DNA from: an uncultured Methylophaga sp.
Lineage (GTDB): Bacteria; Pseudomonadota; Gammaproteobacteria; Nitrosococcales; Methylophagaceae
Assembly: GCA_946885755.1 (NCBI GenBank)
Contig: CAMPHB010000059.1
Span: forward strand, 1 to 7,482
Direction: 5' to 3'
DNA: 7,482 nt
The notes below the pieces were generated by a model. That model did no database searches, was not told the origin of the DNA, and saw nothing but the letters and a program-made list of their open reading frames with translations. Each line of letters starts with the position of its first letter. The stretch's first letter is position 1. The position numbers and the translations under genes were made by a program. Shown here one piece after another: positions 1 through 6,650 of this stretch.

Positions 1-997
1 TGTCTTTGGGGGCATCGGCGAGGATGATGTTTTCTTCAAAGATCTGCAACAGCAGGGCATTCATCTGACCCACCGCGCGGGCGCAACGGTAATAGTCTTT
101 CATAAAATGCTCAACCGCCATGCGCTCTTCGGTATCCTGATAACCGAGCTGTTTGGCGATTTGCCGCTGAAAATCAATCATCAGCTTTTCTTGCTTGCGA
201 CCCGCCAGATGATGCAGGGCAAAACGCACTTTCCACAAAAACCGGCGGGATTTGTCGAGAACATCAAATTCGCTCTGCGCCAGAAAACCTTTTTGATTAA
301 GCCCGGCGAGGTTACGCACGCCGAAGTGCTGTTGTGCCACCCAGGTAATCACCTGAATATCACGCAGGCCGCCCGGCGATTCTTTTAAATTTGGCTCAAG
401 ATTATTGGCGGTTTCATTAAATTTACGGTGCCGATCAATTTGTTCCTGGCGTTTACGTTCAAAAAACAGCCGGGTATCCCAGGTTTTGTTGGACACGGTC
501 AGTTGTTGCAGATCTTTGAATAAGGTCTGATCGCCACAAAGAAAACGCGCCTCTAATAGGTTGGTGGCGATAGTAATGTCGTCTTCAGCCTGGGTGCGGC
601 ATTCCTGCAGGCTGCGGACACTATGACCGATGTCGAGGCCAATATCCCATAGCTCGGTTAAAAACGCGGTCAGTACTTCGGGCGGTGTGGCAGAAACCTG
701 TTCATCCAGCAATACCAGTAAATCGACATCTGAAAATGGATGTAACTCACCGCGGCCATAGCCGCCAACGGCAATCAGACTGACCGGCGCATCGGCAGGT
801 AAATGCCGTTGCCAGAGAAATTGCAAAATTTGATCAACAAAATGCGCTTGCTGGTGGACCAGCCAGTCAATGTCGGCATGGTCATTAAAAAACTTGTCTT
901 TCAGCACCTGCTGAGCGGTTTTCAGCAAAGCGCGGCAGGCAACGCTGTTATCAGCTTTACCGAGATCCCATATTGAAAGATCAGTTTGTGATGTCAT
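1..997 (-). CDS. glnD: Bifunctional [protein-PII] uridylyltransferase/uridylyl-removing enzyme, N-terminal part (partial)
   Basis: GlnD is the cytoplasmic nitrogen sensor that uridylylates PII proteins when glutamine is low and deuridylylates them when it is high. The frame is open from the ATG (bases 997-995) to the left edge, giving 332 residues; the family is usually near 890, so about 60% is missing, including the HD uridylyl-removing domain and the C-terminal ACT domains. The nucleotidyltransferase active site is clear: GGYGRGE at residues 78-84, then SDVD at 89-92, whose aspartates are the expected metal ligands. SPGGLRDIQ at 207-215 is a second family hallmark. The start codon shares one base with the map stop (TAATG), which implies translational coupling in a map-glnD transcript. 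No frameshift is seen in the visible part. Identification is near certain; only the missing part is unknown. Confidence 0.96.
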   Translation of the reverse strand, partial: MTSQTDLSIWDLGKADNSVACRALLKTAQQVLKDKFFNDHADIDWLVHQQAHFVDQILQFLWQRHLPADAPVSLIAVGGYGRGELHPFSDVDLLVLLDEQVSATPPEVLTAFLTELWDIGLDIGHSVRSLQECRTQAEDDITIATNLLEARFLCGDQTLFKDLQQLTVSNKTWDTRLFFERKRQEQIDRHRKFNETANNLEPNLKESPGGLRDIQVITWVAQQHFGVRNLAGLNQKGFLAQSEFDVLDKSRRFLWKVRFALHHLAGRKQEKLMIDFQRQIAKQLGYQDTEERMAVEHFMKDYYRCARAVGQMNALLLQIFEENIILADAPKD

Positions 998-1761
998 TAA
1001 CGCTCTTCATCACGCAGGGTGAGGATTTCAAAGCCGTCATCGGTGACGAGAATGGTGTGTTCCCATTGCGCTGATAAAGAGCGGTCTTTGGTGACGACGG
1101 TCCAGCCATCCGGGAGTTGCCGGACATGGCGTTTGCCGGCGTTAATCATGGGTTCGATGGTAAATGTCATACCGGCTTGCAGCGCCATACCGGTGCCGGG
1201 CGTGCCGTAATGCAGCACCTGCGGTTCTTCATGAAAAACCTGACCGATACCATGACCGCAGTATTCGCGGACTACTGAGAAATGTTCTTTTTCGGCATGT
1301 GTTTGAATGGCATGGCCAATATCACCCAGCCGCACGCCGGGTTTGACCATTTCAATGCCAATCATCATCGATTCCCGGGCGACTTTGACCAGACGCTGCG
1401 CCAAAATGGAGGTTTTGCCAACATGGAACATTTTGCTGGTGTCGCCGTGATAGCCATCTTTGATAACAGTTACATCAATATTAATGATGTCGCCGTCTTT
1501 GAGTTTTTTATCACCGGGTATGCCATGACAAATCACATGATTGACCGAAGTACAGACTGATTTGGGAAAACCATGATAATTCAGCGGCGCCGGAATCGCT
1601 CCCTGTACATTAACGATATAGTCGTGACAGATTTGATTCAGCTCATCCGTGGTAATACCGGCCTGCACATGCTGGCCTATCATGGTCAGTACTTCACCGG
1701 CGAGTTTGCCGGCGACACGCATTTTTTCGATTTCTTCAGCGTTTTTAATGGTCACAGCCAT
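997..1761 (-). CDS. map: Type I methionine aminopeptidase
   Basis: This cytosolic dinuclear-metal enzyme removes the initiator methionine from nascent proteins whose second residue is small. The 254-residue product is slightly shorter than the E. coli enzyme (264) and ends soon after the last catalytic block. All expected active-site residues are present: His79 (in CHGIP), metal ligands Asp96, Asp107, His170, Glu203 and Glu234, and His177 in FHEEP. The GYHGDTSKMF, REYCGHGIG and TIEPM blocks are intact. The start MAVTIKNAEEIEKM aligns with the family N-terminus. A weak Shine-Dalgarno AGGA lies 12 bases upstream, which is longer than ideal. The gene is divergent from rpsB, as in E. coli, and is followed directly by glnD. 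I could not find a convincing sigma-70 promoter for it in the gap, so its transcription start is undetermined. Confidence 0.98.
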   Translation of the reverse strand: MAVTIKNAEEIEKMRVAGKLAGEVLTMIGQHVQAGITTDELNQICHDYIVNVQGAIPAPLNYHGFPKSVCTSVNHVICHGIPGDKKLKDGDIINIDVTVIKDGYHGDTSKMFHVGKTSILAQRLVKVARESMMIGIEMVKPGVRLGDIGHAIQTHAEKEHFSVVREYCGHGIGQVFHEEPQVLHYGTPGTGMALQAGMTFTIEPMINAGKRHVRQLPDGWTVVTKDRSLSAQWEHTILVTDDGFEILTLRDEER

Positions 1762-1869
1762 GGTGCTGGTTGATCCTGATTTAAGTGGTTAAAACCTTTG
1801 TAGTTTGCCGTATTACAGTAGCTGATGCCAGTCAGGCGAGACTATATAAGAAGATAAGCGCGTTTTACT

Positions 1870-1904
1870 TTGTTTTGTCGGGTAAGTGTGGAATAATATG
1901 CGCG
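1870..1904 (+). promoter_or_regulatory. Candidate rpsB promoter, extended -10 with GC-rich discriminator
   Basis: A -10 hexamer AATAAT (1892-1897) is preceded by TGG (1889-1891), which fits the extended -10 pattern TGn. A weak -35 candidate, TTGTTT, lies at 1870-1875 with a 16-base spacer. The stretch after the -10, ATGCGCGCC (1898-1906), is a GC-rich discriminator of the kind known from promoters repressed by ppGpp and DksA. The upstream segment 1843-1868 is partly A/T-rich and could act as an UP element. Transcription would start near 1903-1905, at the foot of a strong hairpin. From memory, the E. coli rpsB promoter also combines an extended -10 with a GC-rich discriminator. The prediction is by inspection only. 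Confidence 0.65.
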
Positions 1905-1927
1905 CCTTGCGGCATGGGCTGCAAGGC
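1904..1927 (+). promoter_or_regulatory. 5'-terminal hairpin of the rpsB leader
   Basis: The arms at 1904-1913 and 1918-1927 form a 10-bp stem with one G-U wobble, closed by the tetraloop AUGG (1914-1917). Seven pairs at the base (GCCTTGC with GCAAGGC) are perfect. Because it begins at the predicted transcription start, it would give the mRNA a folded 5' end, which could protect against RNA decay or form part of the S2 binding structure. It has no following U-run, so it is not a terminator. Confidence 0.65.
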
Positions 1928-1938
1928 TAAATCACACA

Positions 1939-1950
1939 TGTGCCGGCACA
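1939..1950 (+). repeat. 12-bp perfect palindrome TGTGCCGGCACA in the rpsB leader
   Basis: The sequence equals its own reverse complement over 12 bases, so as RNA it can form a short stem or pair between two transcripts. It lies between the 5' hairpin and the second palindrome, inside the putative S2-responsive leader. A DNA operator role is possible but less likely, since it is downstream of the predicted start site. Confidence 0.4.
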
Positions 1951-1966
1951 GTTATCGGGGTGCTGC

Positions 1967-1980
1967 CTGAACGCGTTCAG
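1967..1980 (+). repeat. 14-bp perfect palindrome CTGAACGCGTTCAG in the rpsB leader
   Basis: This self-complementary stretch can fold as CUGAA/UUCAG with a CGCG loop. It sits between the two GGGGT copies (1957-1961 and 1995-1999), so folding it would bring them together. It is best read as one stem of the leader fold; a protein-binding DNA site cannot be excluded. Confidence 0.4.
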
Positions 1981-2036
1981 TGTAGTCGATGACTGGGGTA
2001 CATGGAGGATTAACCCCAACTATAAAAGGTATAACC

Positions 2037-2789
2037 ATGGCTAAAATTACAATGCGCCAAATGCTTGAAGCAGGCGTGCACTTCGGTCACCAGACCCGTT
2101 ACTGGAACCCAAAAATGTCGCAGTTCATTTTTGGCAAACGCAATAACATTCATATCGTCAATCTGGAAAACAGCTTGCCGATGTTCAACGATGCGCTGAA
2201 TTTCGTCAGTAAACTGGCTTCTAAAAAAGGCCGTATCCTGTTTGTTGGCACTAAGCGCGCTGCCCAAGACGCGATTCGTGAAGATGCCGAACGCGCCAAC
2301 ATGCCATACGTCAACCGTCGCTGGTTGGGTGGTATGCTGACCAACTACCAAACGGTTCGCCAGTCAATCAAACGCCTTGATGCCATTCAGGAAATGATTG
2401 AAAGCGGCAAAACCGAAGGTCTGAAAAAGAAAGAAGTTCTGAACCTGACACGTGAGCAGGAAAAACTGGAAAAAAGCATCGGTGGTATCCGCAAAATGGG
2501 CGGTTTGCCTGATGCTTTATTTGTTATCGACGTTGATCATGAGCGCATCGCGATCCAAGAAGCCAACAAACTGGGTATTCCGGTTATCGCTGTCGTTGAT
2601 ACCAACAGCAACCCAGACGGCGTTGATTACGTGATCCCGGGCAATGATGACTCAATGCGTGCTATTCGTTTGTACACTGCCAATATCGCTGATGCGATTC
2701 TGGAAGGTCGTGCATCGGTCACTACCGGTGACAGCAGCGATGAGTTCGTCGAAGTTGCGGAAAAAAATGCAGACGCGGCAGCTGAGTAA
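2037..2789 (+). CDS. rpsB: 30S ribosomal protein S2
   Basis: S2 is an essential late-assembling protein of the 30S subunit that binds 16S rRNA near the head-body junction and helps recruit S1. The product is 250 residues (E. coli 241). The N-terminal signature [12 protein letters not shown] is at residues 9-20 and the second signature, PDALFVID through LGIPV, at 158-183; [10 protein letters not shown] (94-103) and [18 protein letters not shown] (188-205) are also typical. I chose ATG 2037 because it gives the family N-terminus [10 protein letters not shown] and has AAGG (2026-2029) seven bases upstream. The in-frame ATG at 1989 would add 16 residues encoded by the structured leader and has no Shine-Dalgarno. 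The acidic, alanine-rich tail from about residue 231 is variable in this family. It is the first gene of the plus-strand operon. Confidence 0.99.
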   Translation: MAKITMRQMLEAGVHFGHQTRYWNPKMSQFIFGKRNNIHIVNLENSLPMFNDALNFVSKLASKKGRILFVGTKRAAQDAIREDAERANMPYVNRRWLGGMLTNYQTVRQSIKRLDAIQEMIESGKTEGLKKKEVLNLTREQEKLEKSIGGIRKMGGLPDALFVIDVDHERIAIQEANKLGIPVIAVVDTNSNPDGVDYVIPGNDDSMRAIRLYTANIADAILEGRASVTTGDSSDEFVEVAEKNADAAAE

Positions 2790-2805
2790 TCGCTGACGCT
2801 TTATA

Positions 2806-2833
2806 ACAGGCTCGCCTGCAAAGGCGGGCCTGT
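2806..2833 (+). terminator. rpsB-tsf intercistronic hairpin (attenuator or RNA stability element)
   Basis: The arms 2806-2817 (ACAGGCTCGCCT) and 2822-2833 (AGGCGGGCCTGT) form a 12-bp, GC-rich stem with one G-U pair, capped by GCAA, a GNRA tetraloop. The following bases GTTGTATGTGTGG contain Ts but no continuous U-run, so full intrinsic termination is unlikely. Partial read-through control, or protection of the upstream rpsB message after processing, is more plausible, as S2 and EF-Ts are needed in different amounts. A minor GGCC-TTGT-GGCC stem follows at 2845-2856. Confidence 0.6.
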
Positions 2834-2888
2834 GTTGTATGTGTGGCCTTGTGGCCGACCATAAACAAATAGATTAAGGGTTTTAAAA

Positions 2889-3770
2889 ATGGCAATTACT
2901 GCTGCACTGGTTAAAGAACTGCGTGAGCGTACCGGCTCAGGCATGATGGAATGCAAAAAAGCATTGGTTGAATCGAACGGTGATATTGAAGCGGCGATCG
3001 AAGCAATGCGTAAAGCAGGCCTCGCGAAAGCTGATAAAAAAGCGGATCGTGTTGCGGCCGAAGGCATTATCGCTATCGAAACGACCGATGACGGCAAACA
3101 AGCGGTCATGCTGGAAATCAACTCTGAAACTGACTTTGTTGCCAAAGCCGATGACTTCATTAATTTTGTTAATGCTGTTGCCAAAAAAGTATTGGCCGAG
3201 CAGCCAGCGGATCTGGAAAGCTTGCTGCAACTGACTTTGGATGGTGGTGACACCATCGATAGCACACGTCAGGCACTCATCGCTAAAATCGGTGAAAACA
3301 TTCAGGTGCGACGTTTTACGCTGATGCAAGCTGAAAATGGTGTTATCGGCAGTTACCGTCACGGCGACCGGATCGGCACCATGGTCAAACTGGCGGGTGG
3401 CGACATTGAACTGGCACGTGATTTGGCGATGCATGTGGCGGCCAGCCGTCCACAAGCGGTTTCACCGGATGAACTGTCACAAGAACTGATTGAAAAAGAA
3501 CGTGATATTGTGGCGACCCAGGCACGTGAAAGCGGCAAGCCTGAAGAAATCGTTGAAAAAATGATTGAAGGCCGGATGAGCAAGTTTGTCAACGAAGTCA
3601 CTTTGCTGGGTCAGGCTTTTGTTAAAGATCCTGATACCACCGTTGAAAAACTGGTTAACAAAGCCGGTGCCAAAATTGAAGGCTTTGCCTGCTTTGAAGT
3701 CGGTGAAGGTATCGAGAAAAAAGCCGATAACTTTGCTGAAGAAGTTATGGCACAGGCACGGGGTAATTAA
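2889..3770 (+). CDS. tsf: Translation elongation factor Ts
   Basis: EF-Ts is the guanine nucleotide exchange factor that releases GDP from EF-Tu during elongation. The product is 293 residues (E. coli 283). The N-terminal UBA-like helical domain is clear at about residues 3-45 ([20 protein letters not shown]). The TDFVA motif at 81-85 provides the Asp and Phe that disturb the Mg2+ site of EF-Tu. [17 protein letters not shown] and the SGKPEEI to EGRMSKF block mark the core subdomains, and FEVGEGIEK lies near the C-terminus. The start has AAGGG (2876-2880) eight bases upstream. The gene sits 99 bases after rpsB behind a strong hairpin and is followed by pyrH after three bases, so it is transcribed with both. 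Confidence 0.99.
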   Translation: MAITAALVKELRERTGSGMMECKKALVESNGDIEAAIEAMRKAGLAKADKKADRVAAEGIIAIETTDDGKQAVMLEINSETDFVAKADDFINFVNAVAKKVLAEQPADLESLLQLTLDGGDTIDSTRQALIAKIGENIQVRRFTLMQAENGVIGSYRHGDRIGTMVKLAGGDIELARDLAMHVAASRPQAVSPDELSQELIEKERDIVATQARESGKPEEIVEKMIEGRMSKFVNEVTLLGQAFVKDPDTTVEKLVNKAGAKIEGFACFEVGEGIEKKADNFAEEVMAQARGN

Positions 3771-3773
3771 TCT

Positions 3774-4499
3774 ATGACCGAAGCGGGTAATCAGCCGGTA
3801 TATAAACGGGTTTTGCTGAAATTAAGTGGCGAAGCCCTGATGGGAAATGCCGAATATGGCATCCAGCCGGAAGTGATTGCCCGTTTTGCCGATGAGATCA
3901 CCGCCCTGAACAAGCAGGGCGTTGAACTTGGCATTGTTATCGGTGGTGGTAATATTTTCCGTGGTGCCGGTTTGGCAGCGAAAGGTATGGACCGGGTCAG
4001 TGCCGATCATATGGGCATGCTGGCCACGGTGCTCAATGCACTGGCGCTTCAGGACGCGCTGGAACGCAACGGTACTTTTTGCCGGGTAATGTCAGCGATT
4101 CGAATTCACGAAGTTTGTGAAGACTACTTGCGGCGTCGGGCTATCCGCCATCTGGAAAAAGGCCGGGTAGTGATTTTTGCTGCCGGTACCGGTAATCCAT
4201 TTTTTACCACTGATTCTGCTGCCAGTTTACGGGCCGTGGAAATCGGTGCTGATTTGATGCTTAAGGCCACGCAGGTGGACGGTGTTTACGATGATGACCC
4301 GCGCACTAATCCCGATGCGGTTCGTTATTCAACTTTAAGTTACGACGAAGTCATTAATAATCGCCTGGCCGTAATGGACACCACAGCGGTGGTCATGTGT
4401 CAGGAACAAAAAATGCCTCTGCGGGTATTTAATGTGCACCAATCCGGTAATCTGACTGACATCATCTATGGCAAAGATGTCGGTACGCTGGTGAAATAG
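3774..4499 (+). CDS. pyrH: Uridylate kinase (UMP kinase)
   Basis: PyrH is the bacterial hexameric UMP kinase of the amino acid kinase fold. It phosphorylates UMP to UDP with ATP and is normally activated by GTP and inhibited by UTP. The 241-residue length equals that of E. coli. KLSGEAL at 16-22 binds phosphate, GGGNIFRG at 57-64 is the glycine-rich nucleotide loop, DHMG at 78-81 and [12 protein letters not shown] at 138-149 line the UMP site, and [13 protein letters not shown] at 164-176 contacts ATP. The start is three bases after the tsf stop, with a GGGG-type ribosome site inside the end of tsf (about 3760-3763), suggesting coupled translation. The last third (for example [15 protein letters not shown]) differs from enterics but keeps the fold hallmarks. 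Confidence 0.99.
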   Translation: MTEAGNQPVYKRVLLKLSGEALMGNAEYGIQPEVIARFADEITALNKQGVELGIVIGGGNIFRGAGLAAKGMDRVSADHMGMLATVLNALALQDALERNGTFCRVMSAIRIHEVCEDYLRRRAIRHLEKGRVVIFAAGTGNPFFTTDSAASLRAVEIGADLMLKATQVDGVYDDDPRTNPDAVRYSTLSYDEVINNRLAVMDTTAVVMCQEQKMPLRVFNVHQSGNLTDIIYGKDVGTLVK

Positions 4500-4508
4500 G
4501 ATTCGAAA

Positions 4509-5066
4509 ATGATTGATGAGATTGAAAAAGACGCTGCGCAGCGGATGCAAAAAAGTGTTGCAGCCTTATCAACTGCAATGGCCAAAATTCGCGCTGGCCG
4601 GGCGCATACCAGCTTGCTGGATCATGTTATGGTGCCGTACTACGGCTCAGACGTACCGTTAAGCCAGGTTGCCAATGTCGGTATCGAAGATTCCCGCACC
4701 ATCAGTGTCACCCCGTGGGAAAAAAACATGGTGTCAGTTATCGAAAAAGCCATCATGACCTCGGATCTGGGCGTTAATCCTAATAGCGCCGGTATGACCA
4801 TTCGTATTCCGATACCGGCGTTGACCGAAGAACGTCGCCGGGATTTGGTCAAAGTGGCCAAGTCAGAGGCTGAAAATGCCCGTATTGCGGTGCGTAATAT
4901 TCGTCGTGATGCCAATGGCACCGTAAAAGATCTACTCAAAGAAAAAGAAATCTCAGAAGATGAAGCGCGGGTAGCAGAAGAAAATATTCAAGAGCTGACC
5001 AACGCCACTATCAAAAAAATTGACGACGTTCTGGCTGGTAAAGAAACCGATTTGATGGAAGTGTAA
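4509..5066 (+). CDS. frr: Ribosome recycling factor
   Basis: RRF works with EF-G to split the post-termination ribosome and free it for new initiation. The product has 185 residues, the same as in E. coli. Domain I, the three-helix bundle, is formed by about residues 1-29 and 105-185; domain II lies between. KIRAGRA (26-32), PWEK (69-72), the IRIPIP stretch followed by [11 protein letters not shown] (98-115) and RNIRRDAN (129-136) are the hallmark blocks, and Arg132 is the conserved residue known to matter for ribosome binding. The Shine-Dalgarno AGGA (4498-4501) overlaps the pyrH stop codon and lies seven bases before the ATG, so translation is probably coupled to pyrH. Confidence 0.99.
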   Translation: MIDEIEKDAAQRMQKSVAALSTAMAKIRAGRAHTSLLDHVMVPYYGSDVPLSQVANVGIEDSRTISVTPWEKNMVSVIEKAIMTSDLGVNPNSAGMTIRIPIPALTEERRRDLVKVAKSEAENARIAVRNIRRDANGTVKDLLKEKEISEDEARVAEENIQELTNATIKKIDDVLAGKETDLMEV

Positions 5067-5077
5067 CCGCAAGGTTA
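5064..5077 (+). promoter_or_regulatory. Small hairpin over the frr stop and the uppS ribosome site
   Basis: TAACC (5064-5068) and GGTTA (5073-5077) form a perfect 5-bp stem closed by the stable GNRA loop GCAA. It contains the frr stop codon in one arm. The only Shine-Dalgarno-like bases for uppS, AAGG (5071-5074), fall in its loop and other arm. The AAGG lies 12 bases from the uppS ATG, which is longer than ideal. Ribosomes finishing frr would open the stem, so uppS translation may depend on frr translation. Confidence 0.35.
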
Positions 5078-5086
5078 ACGACCCAT

Positions 5087-5830
5087 ATGCAGGCGTCAGC
5101 CCGAACTGTTCCCCGTCATATTGCCATTATCATGGATGGCAATGGCCGCTGGGCAAAACAACGTTTACAACCTCGTTTTATGGGCCACCGCGCCGGTGTG
5201 CGTGCGGTCGAAGGTGTTGTGAAACATTGTGTCGCAAGCGGCGTAGAAGTGCTCAGTTTATTTGCATTTAGCAGTGAAAACTGGCGTCGCCCCGGCAAAG
5301 AAGTTGATTTGTTGATGGAGCTTTTCAGCCACGCGCTGGATAATCAGGTCAAACGGCTGCATAAAAATAATATCCGTTTGAATGTCATCGGCGACATCAG
5401 CCGCTTTTCTGACACGCTGCAGCAAAAAATTCACGCCGCTCAAAGCCTCACGAAAAACAATACCAGCCTCATCATTAACATCGCTGCTAATTACGGTGGC
5501 CGCTGGGATTTAACTCAGGCACTGCAAAAGCTGGCAAAGCAGGTTGCAGATGGTGAACGCAGTGCCGATTCATTGACGGAAGAAGATATTGCCAGCGAAC
5601 TTATCACCGCTGATTTACCCGAGCCGGATTTGTTTATCCGCACCGGTGGTGAGCAGCGGATCAGTAACTTTCTGATCTGGCAGCTGGCATACACTGAGTT
5701 ATATTTCACCGATACCTTGTGGCCGGAATTTAATGCCCGGGCACTGGATCAGGCTATCGAATGGTATGGTAAACGTGAACGGCGTTTTGGCCGAACCTCA
5801 GAACAGCTTCAGGAAAAAGACGATGCTTAA
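5087..5830 (+). CDS. uppS: (2E,6E)-farnesyl-diphosphate-specific cis-prenyltransferase (undecaprenyl diphosphate synthase)
   Basis: UppS adds eight isopentenyl units in cis to farnesyl diphosphate, giving C55 undecaprenyl diphosphate, the lipid carrier for peptidoglycan and O-antigen precursors. It acts at the cytoplasmic face of the inner membrane. The product is 247 residues (E. coli 253). IMDGNGRWA at 15-23 carries the catalytic Asp17; GHRAG (33-37) provides the conserved His; FSSENWRRP (61-69), the NYGGRWD block (135-141), and DLFIRTGGEQRISNFL (181-196) bind diphosphate. Glu204 and Glu214 lie in ELYF and WPEF. The next in-frame ATG would cut into the active site, so ATG 5087 is the only reasonable start. 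Its last eight bases overlap cdsA. The symbol ispU is also used. Confidence 0.98.
   Translation: MQASARTVPRHIAIIMDGNGRWAKQRLQPRFMGHRAGVRAVEGVVKHCVASGVEVLSLFAFSSENWRRPGKEVDLLMELFSHALDNQVKRLHKNNIRLNVIGDISRFSDTLQQKIHAAQSLTKNNTSLIINIAANYGGRWDLTQALQKLAKQVADGERSADSLTEEDIASELITADLPEPDLFIRTGGEQRISNFLIWQLAYTELYFTDTLWPEFNARALDQAIEWYGKRERRFGRTSEQLQEKDDA
5811..5825 (+). promoter_or_regulatory. Ribosome binding site that fixes the cdsA start
   Basis: AGGA (5811-5814, continued by AAAA) lies eight bases before ATG 5823, an ideal spacing. The longer in-frame reading from ATG 5733 would add 30 residues encoded inside uppS in another frame and has no family support, so 5823 is the start. Confidence 0.8.
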
Positions 5831-6650
5831 ACAACGTCTTTTGACAGCGGCTTTTTTGATTCCGCTGATTACTGTCGTCATATTGCTGCTGCCAAGTTTG
5901 TGGTTTCTGATTATTCTGCTGATTGCAGCTGCTTTGGCCGGCTGGGAATGGCTGAGCATGATTGGCATTAGTAATAAAGCGGGCCGTGTTGCGGGCATCG
6001 GCTTACTGTTATTGTTGACGTTACTGAGTCTGCCGCTGCTTAGCAGCCAAATGGTACTGATGCTGTTTCTGGCATTTTGGCTTTTTATCACGGCCATTGT
6101 CGTGATTTATGCACACCGGCCACTGCCAGCGCTGCTGAATCGTTTATTAAAGCAGCGCCTGTTCAGTTATATTCTGGCGGTTATTACTTTATCCGGTTTT
6201 ATTTACAGTGCTTTGTGGTTACATGGCTTGGTCGATGCCGGTCCGCAGATAGTTGTGTATTTATTATTGGTGGTGTGGCTGATGGATACCGGTGGGTATT
6301 TTTTCGGCAAACAATTTGGCAAACACAAGCTGGCGAGGGCCATCAGCCCTAATAAAACCATCGAAGGACTGGCCGGCGGTTTGTTATTGGTCGGTATTGC
6401 TTATTTGTTGACGATTGGTATTGGTTTGCAAGCGCAGTTAGGTGATTTGCTGTGGTTGGCATTAACGATGCTGGCAGCGCTGGCATCGGTTATCGGTGAT
6501 TTATTTGAAAGCCTGATTAAGCGCAGTTATCAGCTAAAAGACAGTGGCCAATTGTTGCCTGGCCATGGTGGCATGCTGGATCGAGTCGATAGTTTGCTGG
6601 CTGCCAGTGCTGTTTTTGCAGCAGGTTTGTATCTTGCAGGTGTGCGTTGA
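5823..6650 (+). CDS. cdsA: Phosphatidate cytidylyltransferase (CDP-diglyceride synthase)
   Basis: CdsA is an integral inner-membrane enzyme that converts phosphatidic acid and CTP into CDP-diacylglycerol, the precursor of all major phospholipids. The product is 275 residues (E. coli 285), with about eight or nine hydrophobic segments, beginning at roughly residues 8-23. The family signature SxxKRxxxxKDxGxxxPGHGGxxDRxD is complete at 230-256 ([11 protein letters not shown] onward; Asp253 and Asp256 are the likely metal ligands). [12 protein letters not shown] (155-166) and SPNKTIEG (175-182) are further conserved loops. It overlaps uppS by eight bases and dxr by four. This strongly suggests coupled translation of three envelope and isoprenoid genes. 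Confidence 0.98.
   Translation: MLKQRLLTAAFLIPLITVVILLLPSLWFLIILLIAAALAGWEWLSMIGISNKAGRVAGIGLLLLLTLLSLPLLSSQMVLMLFLAFWLFITAIVVIYAHRPLPALLNRLLKQRLFSYILAVITLSGFIYSALWLHGLVDAGPQIVVYLLLVVWLMDTGGYFFGKQFGKHKLARAISPNKTIEGLAGGLLLVGIAYLLTIGIGLQAQLGDLLWLALTMLAALASVIGDLFESLIKRSYQLKDSGQLLPGHGGMLDRVDSLLAASAVFAAGLYLAGVR
6638..6649 (+). promoter_or_regulatory. Ribosome binding site and TTG start of dxr
   Basis: AGGTG (6638-6642) lies within the last codons of cdsA. Measured from AGG there are six bases to TTG 6647-6649. No in-frame ATG precedes this point, and the TTG gives the exact family N-terminus (M)[13 protein letters not shown]. The first in-frame ATG downstream lies beyond the NADPH loop, so the TTG start is preferred. 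Confidence 0.8.

Larger units (their letters stand above)
1904..2036 (+). ncRNA. Structured rpsB 5' leader, t44-like S2 autoregulatory element (candidate)
   Basis: About 130 nt separate the predicted start site from the rpsB ATG, with no credible protein start. The leader holds a 10-bp hairpin (1904-1927), two perfect palindromes (1939-1950 and 1967-1980), and a GGGGT/ACCCC stem (1995-1999 with 2013-2017) just upstream of the Shine-Dalgarno. In E. coli the same map-rpsB interval encodes the RNA called t44 or tff, and the rpsB leader there mediates repression of rpsB-tsf by ribosomal protein S2. Position, length and dense structure support the same role here, but I did not align it to the Rfam model. 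The leader probably controls both rpsB and tsf. Confidence 0.6.

Noticed and set aside
107..388. Plus-strand open frame of 93 codons
   Set aside because: It is antisense to the conserved glnD coding sequence, has no recognisable motif, and is best seen as a shadow frame.
1762..1868. Possible map promoter on the minus strand (TATAGT near 1840-1848, TAATAC near 1810-1815)
   Set aside because: Neither has an acceptable -35 at 16-18 bases, so no map promoter is called.
2021..2026. TATAAA as a second rpsB -10 element
   Set aside because: It lies only 11 bases before the ATG, within the ribosome site, and no -35 is evident; it is more likely the A/U-rich enhancer of translation.
1989..2036. In-frame extension of rpsB to ATG 1989
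   Set aside because: It has no ribosome site, would translate the structured leader, and adds 16 residues absent from S2 proteins; ATG 2037 has a good ribosome site and the family N-terminus.
2845..2856. GGCC-TTGT-GGCC as a second terminator stem
   Set aside because: Only four base pairs and no U-run; too weak to call alone.
2801..3265. Minus-strand open frame of 154 codons, and another of 172 codons at 2937-3455
   Set aside because: Both are antisense to tsf, low in complexity (serine-rich or biased), overlap each other and show no family features.
5733..5822. In-frame extension of cdsA to ATG 5733
   Set aside because: It lies entirely inside uppS in another frame, and the added residues do not resemble CdsA; ATG 5823 has an ideal Shine-Dalgarno.
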